A DNA stretch of 64,000 nt, taken from Terebella lapidaria. Its lineage: Eukaryota > Annelida > Polychaeta > Terebellida > Terebellidae. Numbering within the stretch: the first letter of the stretch is position 1; each line of letters starts with the position of its first letter. This document shows, piece after piece, positions 1 through 10,464 of the stretch. The stretch is taken from assembly GCA_949152475.1 (NCBI GenBank), contig OX424564.1, forward strand, positions 7,130,001-7,194,000, read 5' to 3'. The position numbers were made by a program, and so were the translations under genes. Below the pieces are notes generated by a model. It was given only the letters and a program-made list of their open reading frames with translations. It made no database searches and had not been told where the DNA came from.

Positions 1-329
1 CGAAATGTGACGATTGCCAGAAATGATGTCGATGACTGTCTCTTTAGCACAAGAAACACCACTCTAGCTGCAAAAAGCTGGATGAAAAACAGTCGACGCC
101 GACATTTCAGATGCAGACAGTTGATAAGAATAACCTGTGACGTCTGCAAAACATAATTAAATTCCAACAGACTTAAATCCAAGCTGTAATGAGAAACTTG
201 TAACTAGCATAGAAGTTTGTGGTCTGTATACATAGCGTTACATATAGTGTGTCGTCTACAGTATATATGTAAAGTACGTGATAAAATAATGCAAATGTAA
301 TCGTTAATTTGCCATATATGTCTTTTCAG

Positions 330-437
330 ATAACGACACGGTACCCGCGACAGAACAGAGATTCGGATGATTCAGTTCAGCAGCAGAGGATCTCGCATGG
401 GCGGACTTTCAACAGAGACGTTTTGACAATATTATGA
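330..437 (+). CDS. Possible 3'-terminal coding exon of an upstream gene (partial, unidentified)
   Basis: A splice-acceptor-like TCTTTTCAG ends at 329 and is followed by an open stretch of 35 codons to a TGA at 435-437. In that frame the peptide is hydrophilic (it contains RYPRQNRDSDDSV and QQQRISHGR), which looks more coding-like than the surrounding AT-rich DNA. An AATAAA at 638-643 would suit the 3' end of the transcript. A second frame from the same acceptor is also open for 12 codons, so the phase is not settled. I recognise no family. The rest of the gene would lie left of the window. The evidence is only local sequence character, so this is a weak call. Confidence 0.25.
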   Translation: MTTRYPRQNRDSDDSVQQQRISHGRTFNRDVLTIL

Positions 438-2220
438 ACTATAATTTATACATCGTAGACAACACTCTAATTTCGTGTTTTTGGGACATTTCTGATTTTT
501 TACAATGATTCGATTACATGTTTTTGTTCAATGTTTTCGAATCTCAGTGTCTTTGTTATGCTTCGTTTGATGCAACTGTACACATGTACGTTATAAAAGT
601 ACAGTTAACTTACGTTTTGCTACGCGCACTGTTTCGTAATAAACTATACCGTTGCGTTCTGTAAATCTCTTCACATTTGAATTAACAGCGAAAAATACAT
701 ACGGAAAATTGGATTAAATTCGTACAGAAAATCACTCAAAACTAAATCATCCTCGATCTCAGGCAGGCTGCCTCTCTGTCTGTGACCTTGTCCTGGTAAA
801 TTTGGTTACCGTAATATAAAAAGTGTCGATGTCTGGTGTGTGAGCGGTACTCGACAGGGAATAAATGTAATCTTTGTATTAAACCACTTCCAAGAAAACT
901 CATTGTGATGACGAGTAATGTGCGAGTGACTGTGAGACGTCTTCTGTTGCGGAATGTTGTTCCTGGTAAAATCGTTCGGAATATGAAACAAATGCAGTTC
1001 GAATCCATGTTAATAGAGGGACTCTTCTGGAGGAATGTCAACGGTAATGTTGAAGTCATGTAGCAACAACTTCCAAAGTTTTTTTACTAGTAACATCTTC
1101 AGTGTTCATAGCGTGAGAGCAACTGATTTTTTCGAGTACACCAAAGGCCAGACTGCAAAATACTGGTTTTATACGAGTATTTTGATTGCATGGATGCACG
1201 TTGTATATAACAATAAACACGCATATGGGTGGCATTGGTCGCTGCGACGCACGTGGTCGGACATCGGAGCACACCAACGGGATTGAGTTGAAAATCAAGA
1301 AATGAACGTTGTTTATGATAGGATAAATAGTTCGAGAACACTTGAAAGCGAAATGTGTATGTGAATACATCAATGCCAAAAGAGTATACATGATTTGAAA
1401 CATATGCTATCTTATGAGACAGATCGAGTTTTCCCAGATTTTACCATGTAGCCACCTTCATATGGTCCACCAATCCATGCGACGCGTGTGATCGGTCCGT
1501 AGGCTCCTGTATTATCACGGGTTAATCATATTGACCGCAAGCGGTCTAGATGCGATAGATTAAATTGAAACGTTCAAATTGATCTGTGGGTTGACGGATC
1601 CCACGGGTAACAAAATGCTCCCACTCAAATTAATTTCTCAGTGCCCCAGCAGTCTCTCCTGTATGATGCATGTAGGCCTATAGAGTTGTATGACCAAGAA
1701 AACTGTCGTAATCTTGGAAGAGAGTCGTTCAAAAATGTCGCCTCTTGTGGGATCGGTTGTCCGGGCAACATCTTGCAGTGATAATAAGTCGGGGCCCGGC
1801 GGGAAAGGAATTCATTTTTGAGAAGGGAATCAGGGAATTTTATCACGACTGACCATTTATCTTGCGAGTTGACTTGTTGATAACGCGCAAACATTATGCG
1901 ACAATCAGGATGTCTTGGTTCCCAGAGGCCGACCTGGCAATACATAGATGACTTGCGAAGGTTGAGAGGGCAACGTGTGTGTTGGTCTGCGTAAATTTGT
2001 TCTGTTTACAATAATGTGTATGGATTTAATGGCATCGATCAAATTGGTTGAACCATATGTTCGCATGTTCACTTGAATTTAGCATGGGCGATTGCAGCAG
2101 CTATGCCAATATCTAAGTTACGCGTTCGTTGTCTCGTGGACTGTTTTGATCATCACGAGCTAGGACCATGCAAGATTGTGATTTTCCAACTTCCCAGTTT
2201 CTGATTTGGCGTATCACAAT
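438..2220. other. Unassigned stretch (possible 3' UTR, then intergenic)
   Basis: Positions 438-660 would be the 3' untranslated region if the preceding exon is real, with AATAAA at 638-643. The remainder is AT-rich, with only short open frames on both strands that lack domains or splice support. I see no RNA gene, repeat or regulatory cluster here. Confidence 0.4.
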
Positions 2221-2239
2221 CTATCGACTGGTTATCTGA

Positions 2240-2480
2240 TCTTATTAACCGTTAACCCCAGCAGTTAACCCCGAGCTCCCGCCAAAATAAGCACGAGACC
2301 CGCTCCCGCCAAATCTTGACTCACTCGTGGCCGCGTGTGGAGGGAAAGGGATCCTTTATTAATTCATTTACTACCCGTCATCAATTGAAATTCGCTGCCT
2401 TTATGTGATTAAGACCGCGAGGACGTCTCGATAATATAAAAACGTGTTCCTCCACTGGGACCTCTGCTCTGCCCCCACAG
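2240..2480. promoter_or_regulatory. GC-richer block with two duplicated E2F-like sites
   Basis: TCCCGCCAAA occurs at 2277-2286 and again at 2304-2313. Its reverse complement TTTGGCGGGA fits the E2F consensus. Just upstream GTTAACCCC is also present twice (about 2251 and 2263), so a short segment appears to have been duplicated. An ATATAAAA-like stretch lies near 2435. Paired E2F sites are typical of cell-cycle promoters, but there is no recognisable gene next to this block, so a promoter or enhancer role is inference. Confidence 0.25.
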
Positions 2481-3228
2481 TTCGCTATTGACATCCCTTG
2501 ACCCGGGTTGTATCAGTTTTTGTTGTTTAACGGGTCCCATGTCCGGGTCTTGCCCCCATCCAGTGACAATAGAAGCTCTTGGCCCATGTAGCGGCGCAGA
2601 TTTCCTCTCCTATTCTGCTCCACGAGATATCAGATCAGTCTGAGATTATGACAAGTGACATTGGCTGGCTGATAAAAGTCAGCAAGCAATGGAGGTTATT
2701 TCCTTGGGGACGAGCCCTCCGCATCACTCAGACTACAAACCAACAGCACCCCCGTCTAGGGAGCAGCTTTCAAACTTAAAGAGCTCAGATTTCTAGATTA
2801 AATTCAATATGCAAAACACCAAGTGCTACCATGGAATTGCTCCAGTAATAAACATCAAAGTCTCGACGGTAGAAATGAAGTCGCAGAAAAAATTATGGAA
2901 GCTTGTACTTTTGTGCCGAAGATTGATTCGGTGCATCAATATTTTAGGGGCATTTATTTGAGACTTGTTGCCACTTTGAATCACCAATAGATCTACAAAC
3001 ACAGGAGCTATGGCTGCCTTGCGTCTTTGATAAATTACTCTGGATAAAAGATTTCCGTTGCGCGAACAGCGTAGACCGATCAATCGCCAAAGTGACTTCG
3101 CAGAGTCAGCTCCGCGTTCGCGTCTGGATACTTGAAAAGAGGCAAGGGTGCGTCTCAAAAACTTTCAAATAACGAATCACCTTTATGTCGCTGGCTCATA
3201 TTCGCCAGATGGAGGAATGCACTTTTTT

Positions 3229-3927
3229 CTTTACAGCGTTATAACGCTGTAATACAGCGTTATAACGCTGTAATACAGCGTAATAACGCTCTAATTTACA
3301 GCGTAATAACGCTCTAATTTACAGCGTAATAATGCTCTAATTTACAGCGTAATTACGCTCTAATACAGCGTTATAACGCTCTATTACAGCGTTATAACGC
3401 TCTAATTTATAGCGTAATTACGCTTTAATTTACAGCGTAATAACGCTCTAATTACAGCGTTATTACGCTGTAATTTAGGCGTTATTACGCTGTAAATTAC
3501 AGCGTTATAACGCTCTAATTTACAGCGTAATTACGCTCTAATTACAGCGTTATTACGCTCTAATTACAGCGTTATTACGCTGTAATTTACAGCGTAATTA
3601 CGCTCTAATTACAGCGTAATAACGCTCTAATTACAGCGTTATAACGCTCTAATACAGCGTAATAACGCTCTAATTAGAGCGTAATTACGCTCTAATTACA
3701 GCGTTATAACGCTGTAATTTACAGCGTAATTACGCTCTAATTACAGCGTTATAACGCTCTAATACAGCGTAATAACGCTCTAATTAGAGTGTAATTACGC
3801 TGTAAATTAGAGCGTTATAACGCTGTAATTTACAGCGTTATAACGCTCTATTACAGCGTAATAACGCTGTAATTAGAGCGTAATTACGCTGTAAATTACA
3901 GCGTTATAACGCTCTAATTTACACTGC
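3229..3927. repeat. Tandem array of 14-bp palindromes, period about 20-23 bp
   Basis: Roughly thirty units (counted by eye) share the core AGCGTWATWACGCT, separated by 6-9-nt A/T-rich spacers such as CTAATTTAC or GTAATTAC. The two W positions vary independently, so all four forms (TTATAA, TAATAA, TAATTA, TTATTA in the middle) occur, while the AGCG/CGCT arms are almost invariant. A second block of five cores lies at 4054-4165. The array sits inside the inverted repeats of element A. It would form many small hairpins or a cruciform on single strands. Confidence 0.9.
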
Positions 3928-4053
3928 CAGAGACACCATCGGACCTGCTAGTTCATCAGCTCAATCATTTGTAGGGAAATCTCAAAATTATTCTGATCTA
4001 GATATGTTTTACAAATCACGATAATGGAAATATGCTAGGAAGGTGAACGGTTT

Positions 4054-4165
4054 AATTTAGAGCGTAATAACGCTCTAAATTAGAGCGTTATAACGCTGTA
4101 AATTAGAGCGTTATAACGCTGTATTACAGCGTTATTACACTGTAATTAGAGCGTTATAACGCTTT
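4054..4165. repeat. Right-hand block of the AGCGTWATWACGCT palindrome array
   Basis: Five further cores of the same palindrome, some with the outer base changed (TTAGAGCG rather than TTACAGCG), follow the ~125-bp unique insert and run up to the right inverted repeat of element A. Because each core is its own reverse complement, this block and the left block may be parts of one long subterminal inverted repeat. Confidence 0.85.
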
Positions 4166-4249
4166 AAAAAAAATTTGTGCTCCTCTATGTGGCGAATATG
4201 AGCTTCCGTACTCCGAAACAGACGATGCATTGTGAAAGAAAAAGACAAA

Positions 4250-4300
4250 ACGCCAAATTTCCCGCCCTTGCCGATTCGCGCCAAAGGCGATCATAGGGAG
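4250..4300. promoter_or_regulatory. Adjacent E2F-like sites just outside element A
   Basis: TTTCCCGCC at 4258-4266 and TTCGCGCCAAA at 4275-4285 both match the E2F consensus (TTTSSCGC) in opposite orientations. They lie about 50 bp beyond the right end of element A, in otherwise AT-rich DNA. No gene follows on either strand, so any function is inference. Confidence 0.25.
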
Positions 4301-6990
4301 CATTCGTTTAATCACATCCTTGGTTGCTCCTGATGCTTTGCTATAAGGACTAACCGAGGGCGATATCGCTATTTCACAACGATAATCTCCGCTATCCGTG
4401 TAAACAAGTGCAACATTCGTATGTTATTCATGTATTGCCAATCTTTGCATTTCTGAATAGGTTTGTGTTTTACACATGCAATGACAATGTGCCGAAGATT
4501 GAGCTGTGAGTAAAACTGTCATGAATATACATGGATCTATTAGTGAACACACCACGGGCGGCGTGTGATAATTCGGGTTCAAACCCCTGAGTGGTCCACG
4601 TGACTGGTAGCATACTGATAGAGACGGGCATAAATCTTTCTGGCTAGTAATCCCGAAGATTTCACTGAATACAATCTCAGAAATCACATTTAAACACTGC
4701 CTCTGATGACAGCCTGTTAATTTGTGGTCGTCCCTTATAACCAGATGAGTTGGGACTGGAATTCATTGACCCTCTGCCAACCTTTCTATCAACAAAGCTT
4801 AATAGAGCAATTGCCCTCTATTATCGCCCGGGCTCAAGATATTCCCCTCTATGTCGGGGGTTGGGCGACCTGCTATCCATGAAATTATTAGCTTTGCTCT
4901 TTTTCGCCTCTTTCCCACGTGCTGTCCCCTGTGGAGGCCCCTTGCTCACTCGCGACCACCCCGATGCTTATTGCGACTCTGTCAATAGATAATACGCTCA
5001 TAGCCGGGACAAGGAGACCCTTGGCTCGTGCAGAGTGGAGATATCTAGCGACACGGTGCGACCCCGTCAGGTCGTCAACACCCGCCCGCGGTCCTGTGGC
5101 ACTTCGTCCAAGAGTGAGCAGATACATATTTACCGATGGATGCACGTCTAGATCCACGGGGGCGTCGCGCGCAGATTGGGGTTAACAGACCGGGGTCAGA
5201 ACGATTATTGATGGCGCGACCCCGCGAGTCCTGGAATGTCACCCTTCATGAGGCTCCATGGCAATACGTCATCTCTCTCGCGGAGCCGGGGCCCGTCATC
5301 CAGTTATCTGCACGTCCGCGTGTCGCGTGAGTCGCTCGTGCGGTCGCCCTCGTCAATGGTTTGTAGATTGTTGCAGTGCGCTGGCTCGTTCCCTTTGTGT
5401 CGGTGAATCCGTGGGATGAGACAATAGCTCGAGACTGCAGCATTGTATTCGATGGAAACTGTTGGTATTTTCTTTGAAATTCATCAACAGTGAAAATGTA
5501 CTGCATGGAAATTTGAAATACCCTCAGAATTCCATTCCCTTTTATGGGTTTCTGCTCAGTCACATGCATGGCTCTACCGCTTTGCTTATTTTTGCTTCTT
5601 TCTGCTCATATAGGACAGTGCACCATTTCTGCACGTTTGGGCCAACTACGACAATCTTTATTTAAAAGATGTCGAAACCATAAATGAATTACCCTTAAAC
5701 GTGTTTCATAACGTTTCAAAGGCAATAAAATCCACTTTTTCTCTCCGTATACCTTACACACGATCACTTCCGGTTTACATATGGTCGTTCTAAACACGGT
5801 CAACAAAAAAGTCAGATACCTGGATACCGACCAGTTGTGAACAGGCTGACTTATGGGCCTTTATATCAAGTAAACGACCCCGTTTATCGCCGTAACTGCT
5901 ATACCAATATCCATGCGTTAGAGTAGGATGGCTGGCGATGTAGGAAGGTCCAGAACCCGCAGGCATTATCCAGACATCTACACCCCTGGTGGGAACGCCC
6001 GGGCGATAATTGAATGAATTTAAGCAAACGTTTAATGAAAGTCGCCGCGCGTTGTCGTAGATCACGCTCACGTCTTAACATCATATGCAGCCATTGCCTC
6101 GATATTGAGCCTTTGGTGTGCTCTAAAAAAAATTCAGCCGGAGACAGACAATTGTTTAAGCCTACTTGGTATATACCGTAGTTGGATTTCTGAAAAAGGT
6201 AGGAACAAGATTACTGTGATATAGCACATACATTTCATAATTGCTAAGAAAAACCATGACTGTGGAAGTTACGATTATGTCATTGATCATTATCTGTACT
6301 TGTACTGTGGCTAATTCTAGTAGGCTACACCTTTCATGTGCTACAAATGTCGTTTCCGTTTGCTTGAATAAACAGTTTTTACCCCATGATAACCCATTGA
6401 TAGTCTCACCGCCCGTCCACATGGATTGTTGTACCCTTCCTCATCCACTGCCATGGCCCCAGGGGAGGAGGAAAGAGTCTCCTGGCCCTCCTACCCTCTT
6501 CAACTCCGGGCTCAACGACCAATATCCCGGCCATCCCTCCAATATCCCGCCTAAACCCCTGTATTACTCACCATTGCTACCACGGGGGCAGATTTATGGA
6601 AAAATTAGCCGTGATTTTAGTTCGGGTAAACATCCTCGGGTTAATGATGCTTGACGGAGCCCTCTCGACCCCAACAAGTGTGCTTATAGCCGAGTACGGC
6701 TTATACGCGAGGGGTAGGCTACTAGATCTATACACGGCCATAACAGAGACGCTGACTGGCTGGCTGGAATGACTGATCTTGTGTTGGACCGTGATGACTT
6801 GTTTTGTCCGAGATAGTTTCGTTTTGAATATCTGTGCTGTTGGGACCTTCTTTGACTCAGTTGTCGATTCGATAATTACGCAGACATAATTTTACACAAC
6901 TCCATATATATCCTTCAGTAACAATGATGCCACATTTTCAAGTATGTGACGATCGAATGTTTCTTTCAGTTATACAAAAAGTATACCGGT
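4301..6990. other. Intergenic stretch without supportable genes
   Basis: Short open frames on both strands show no domain, splice or codon evidence. The 4,900-5,350 part is markedly richer in G, C and CpG than its flanks, which may mark a regulatory region or just a local composition change. A B-box-like GGGTTCAAACCCC near 4570 has no matching A box or cloverleaf, so I do not call a tRNA. Confidence 0.4.
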
Positions 6991-7005
6991 ACATAGACCC
7001 TATAT

Positions 7006-7931
7006 TACGGAAGAGGATTAGGGCCAAGCAACAAATTTTTTTTTCCCGATTTGTCGACTTATGTTTCTCGATAAATCGACTTACTATCTCGATAAATCGA
7101 GACATTATCTCGATAAATCGACTTATTATCTTGATATATCGAGATATTATCTCGATAAATCAACTTATTTATCTCGATAAATCAACTTATTCATCTCGAT
7201 AAATTGAGTTAATTATCTCGATGAATCGACTTAATATCTCGATAATTCAAGATAATATCTCGATAAATCGACTTATTATCTCGATAAATCGAGATATTTA
7301 ACTCGATAAATTGAGTTAATTATCCAGATAAATCGACTTATTATCTCGATAAATCGAGTTAGTTATTTCGATAAATCGACTTATGTCTTAAGCATTTAAA
7401 GTTCAAGTAAACTGGAAATAGCTTAGTCACATTATTTATATTGAACACTATATTGAGTAGGCTTATATGATCGACCATTATGACGTTAAATATCGAATAA
7501 CACAAAACAAACTACCGAAATAAAAACTATACTGAAGTTATTATATCATATCTCTTCAAACAATGCAACATGTTCATGAATGAAATTGGTATATATATAT
7601 TTTTTTAATTATTTAGCTATTAAACATGGAATGATGTATATTCGTAACGTTATCTGGAACGGCTTCTTCAATTGTATAGTTTGGTATTATTCAAATTCCA
7701 TCGAATTTTCAAAATGAGTAATCAGTATATATTCTTTATCCCATCGTTTCCAAGGTAACCAATGAAATGGTATATGGCTTGCCTATATTACGGTCGATGT
7801 ATATTCATTTTACTTGTACTTTAAATGTCTGAGCCATAAGTCGATTTATCGAGATACGTATAAGTCGATTTATCGAGTTACATAAGTCGATATGAAAACT
7901 TTTTGTTCGGTGGCCCTAATCCTCTTCCGTA
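7006..7931. mobile_element. Non-autonomous TIR element B with a 6-bp target-site duplication
   Basis: The left end TACGGAAGAGGATTAGGGCC (7006-7025) is matched in inverse by the right end, which stops in CTTCCGTA at 7931. Inverted similarity continues inward through the A/T run into the first CGACTTATG unit, giving a TIR of about 55 bp. The element is bracketed by a perfect direct repeat CTATAT (7000-7005 and 7932-7937), consistent with a target-site duplication. There is no transposase frame. Subterminal palindromic units fill the left third and reappear inverted near the right end. A 6-bp duplication with TA-C...G-TA termini is compatible with what I recall of the IS3EU superfamily, but this needs a database comparison. 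Relationship to element A is supported by the shared TACGGAAG end and the AGCA(A)CAAA-plus-T-run. Confidence 0.75.
7046..7385. repeat. Tandem array of CTCGATAAATCGAG-type units, period about 21-22 bp
   Basis: About sixteen units (by eye) with core TCTCGATAAATCGA alternate between endings CTTAT and GATAT or GTTAA, separated by short A/T spacers. The core CTCGAT-AA-ATCGAG is a dyad of 6-bp arms. Period and core length match those of the array in element A, though the bases are different. Inverted units of the same kind appear at 7838-7893 next to the right TIR. Confidence 0.85.
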
Positions 7932-8837
7932 CTATATTGATGTGTTTGCCTGCACATTTTTTAGATCACTGACACGCAACATAACATTGCATATTTCTCG
8001 TCCAGATCTTTCCCACGCACACGGGACAATCCTGATTTTTGACATTAGAGCGTTGGGGGCGAAGCCCCCAACTCTCTACATGTCTATGTGCTGACTTTTT
8101 TTATGGAGGTTTCATGCCAACCTATCGACGCCCGTTTTCGCATGTAAACCTTTGTACACCTACTTCAAATGAGGATTTTCTTCGTCCTTGACATAAAATC
8201 TCTCGATTTGATGGCAAGCTTGGAATATTCCACAGATATATAATGCATAAATCGATGTGTTAGGTTTGAGAAAATTACGCAAAATGGTCAGCTCGTCTGG
8301 AAAACGTCAAAATGGCGGAGCTGATGGAAATTCACGTTCCCAGAATGCAAAGCAAATTTTACCGCAATGACGCATACTTTGGAACGCACAATTTTCTGTG
8401 CAGCATTTGTGCATGCATGTACATGTAACCTTGCCTGTGGCATTCTTTGGCGTCATGAAGTAAACACAACGATTCGTCTTCGGTACCACGACTACATTTA
8501 CTGTAATTGGACATATTTTATCACATGACAAGGTGTTCCATGCTGGGTTGCGAAACCTTTTTATTTTAAACTGGTCTTTTAATTTGCTCAGTATGCATGT
8601 GTTATCTATATCATGATATCAGATGCAGATATTCCTCATAGTTTCCAATATTTTAAGGATATTTTATTGAGTACGAGGACCCCAAATTATACTGTTTGAC
8701 CTGAATTTATTTTAGCTCTGTTATAATATTCTTTCAAACATACTTAAAGTCTGACAACCACATGATTTTGACACTATATGTCAACTCATACATGTATGTA
8801 TTTATCTGTTGTGAACTATGTAATTCCATGAGAAAAA
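7932..8837. other. Intergenic stretch without supportable genes
   Basis: No coding, RNA or clear repeat signal is visible between element B and the next interspersed repeat. The composition is AT-rich and open frames are short and unsupported. Confidence 0.4.
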
Positions 8838-9330
8838 ATTAGCCCAAGGGCTAAGATAGTTTACCGGACAATTTTGGTTTCAAGCATTGTAGGTGACATA
8901 TGATTTTGAGATTTACCAGTCAAGGTCATCTTTGTGAATCTCAATGTCACCATCAGGTATGCTGCATACGACTTCGTATGTTCATGATACAAACATATAA
9001 GTTTTATCAACAAGTATTTCGTGTGTAGAGGCCAATTTCAGATTTTGAGATTCGCCCTTCAAGGTCTTTGAGGTCAAGTTCAAGGTCACCAAAAAATGTG
9101 CCATTTATACATGACTTTTTTACAGGCTTATACACAATCATAACCTGTATGTGCAAAAGTTTATGCTTCAGAGGCCATTTTCAAGATTTCAAGTCAGACA
9201 TTTAGCACTCAAGGTCATCCAAGGTCAAAATCAAGGTCGTCATTAGTTGTTCCATATATGACTTCATATATGTTCATAATGCAAACTGAAGCTCTATCTA
9301 CATGCATTTCATCTGTAGAGGCAAATTTGG

Positions 9331-10215
9331 GCATTTTTTCACCCAAAAATGGCTGTTTTGACCTTTCAAGGTCATCAAAGGTCAAATTCAAGGTCACCTC
9401 CCAAGTCGCTATATATGACTTCCTATTTGAAAGTGCCAATATCTAAGCTCTATCTTCAAGCGAACTATGAGTACAGTCCTGGCAGCTCCCATTATGAAGG
9501 AAAAAAGTGCCGAAAATTTCAAACAAAAAGTCCAAATTTTTTTTCAAAGGGTGAAAATTTTTTTTTTGTCTAGAAATCCCAAAATGAATAGTAACGCGAT
9601 TTGGGGCAAACAAAATTTTTTTCGCCGACCCGTCAAAAATTCAAAATGGCCGCCACACGAAGACCGGCGATTCAAGGGCAACAAAACTTATAAACATCAT
9701 AAAGGTACATAAGGGGAATATTTTGAAACAATAATCTCAAAACTGATCAGACAGTTTTCGAGAAAAGACAGGCCAGGTTCAAATTTGAGCATTTCTCGAC
9801 CCAAAAATGGCTGTTTTGACCTTTCAAGATCATCCAAGGTCAAATTCAAGGTCACCACACAAGTCGCCATATATGACTTTCCATTTGAAAGTGCCAATAT
9901 CTAAGCTCTATCTTCAAGCGTTCTATGAGTTCAGTCCCGGCAGCTCTCATTATGAAGGAAAAAAGTGCCGAACATTTTCTAAGTCCAAAATTTTTTTCAA
10001 AGGGTGAAAATTTTTTTTTTTGTCTAGAAATGACCCAAAATGGATAGTAACGCGATTTGGGACAAAAAAAAATTTTTCGCCGACCCGTCAAAAATTCAAA
10101 ATGGCCGCCACACGGAGACCGGCGATTCAAGGGCAACAAAACTTATACACATCATAAAGGTACATAAGGGGAATCCTTTGAAACAAAAATCTCAAAACTG
10201 ATCAGACAGATTTTG
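9331..10215. repeat. Direct duplication, ~425-bp copies with a 458-bp period
   Basis: The segment starting at 9331 (GCATTTTTTCACCCAAAAATGG) recurs from about 9789 with few changes, through the shared GCCGACCCGTCAAAAATTC stretch, to AACTGATCAGACAG (about 9738 and 10197). The two copies are close enough in sequence to point to a fairly recent tandem duplication inside the larger repeat. Short open frames in it merely copy one another. Confidence 0.85.
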
Positions 10216-10388
10216 AGAAAATGGCCGCCAAAGTCCAAAATTGGCCATTTTTCGTCAAAAATGGCCACCATTTTGAGAAAAATGCGAAAATCAAAAAACT
10301 AAAAAATAACCCCCTCTTGAAATATTTTTAGGCAAGTTTGTGCAAAATTTCAGGAAAATCCGCCTGTAAAATTTAAAGATAAAAATGT

Positions 10389-10422
10389 GGACGGACGACG
10401 GACGACAGACGGACGACGGACG
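10389..10422 (+). repeat. Short GGACGAC/GGACG minisatellite
   Basis: Five imperfect GGACGAC or GGACGG units lie in tandem at the 3' side of the AAGGTCA repeat. The position near the element end suggests it is part of the element rather than an independent satellite. Confidence 0.7.
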
Positions 10423-10464
10423 CAACGTGATGGCAATAGGTTATCGGACCATAGGTAACCTAAA

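Larger units (their letters stand above)
3194..4210. mobile_element. Non-autonomous TIR element A filled with a palindromic-unit array
   Basis: The left end (3194-3222, GCTCATATTCGCC then a purine-rich stretch to GCAC) is an inverted copy of the right end (4177-4203), with two mismatches and a 2-nt gap. The right end continues to CTTCCGTA at 4210, so reading inward it starts TACGGAAG, as does element B at 7006. Both also have AGCA(A)CAAA followed by a run of eight or nine T just inside the inverted repeat. The outermost bases on the left have diverged, and I see no target-site duplication. The interior has no open reading frame and consists almost wholly of the palindrome arrays plus ~125 bp of unique sequence (3928-4053). 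It is a MITE-like DNA element; the superfamily is not certain. Confidence 0.65.
8838..10464. repeat. Interspersed repeat with degenerate ~150-bp units rich in AAGGTCA
   Basis: Degenerate units recur with the anchor TCAAGGTCA at or near 8920, 9060, 9209, 9366 and 9824, spaced about 140-157 bp, with the last spacing close to three units (458 bp). Each unit reads roughly AAGGTCA, AAGGTCA, CAAGGTCA, then TATGACTT. The 3' part ends with a GGACGAC minisatellite and then a distinctive GGTTATCGGACCATAGGTAACC. No open frame suggests a transposase or reverse transcriptase. I recognise the general style from marine invertebrate genomes but cannot name the family. The boundaries are estimates. Confidence 0.6.

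Noticed and set aside
3132-3317. Open frame of 61 codons with repeating RYNAVIQ
   Set aside because: It is only the translation of the palindrome array of element A.
4560-4640. tRNA B-box-like GGGTTCAAACCCC
   Set aside because: No A box at the right distance and no cloverleaf can be drawn.
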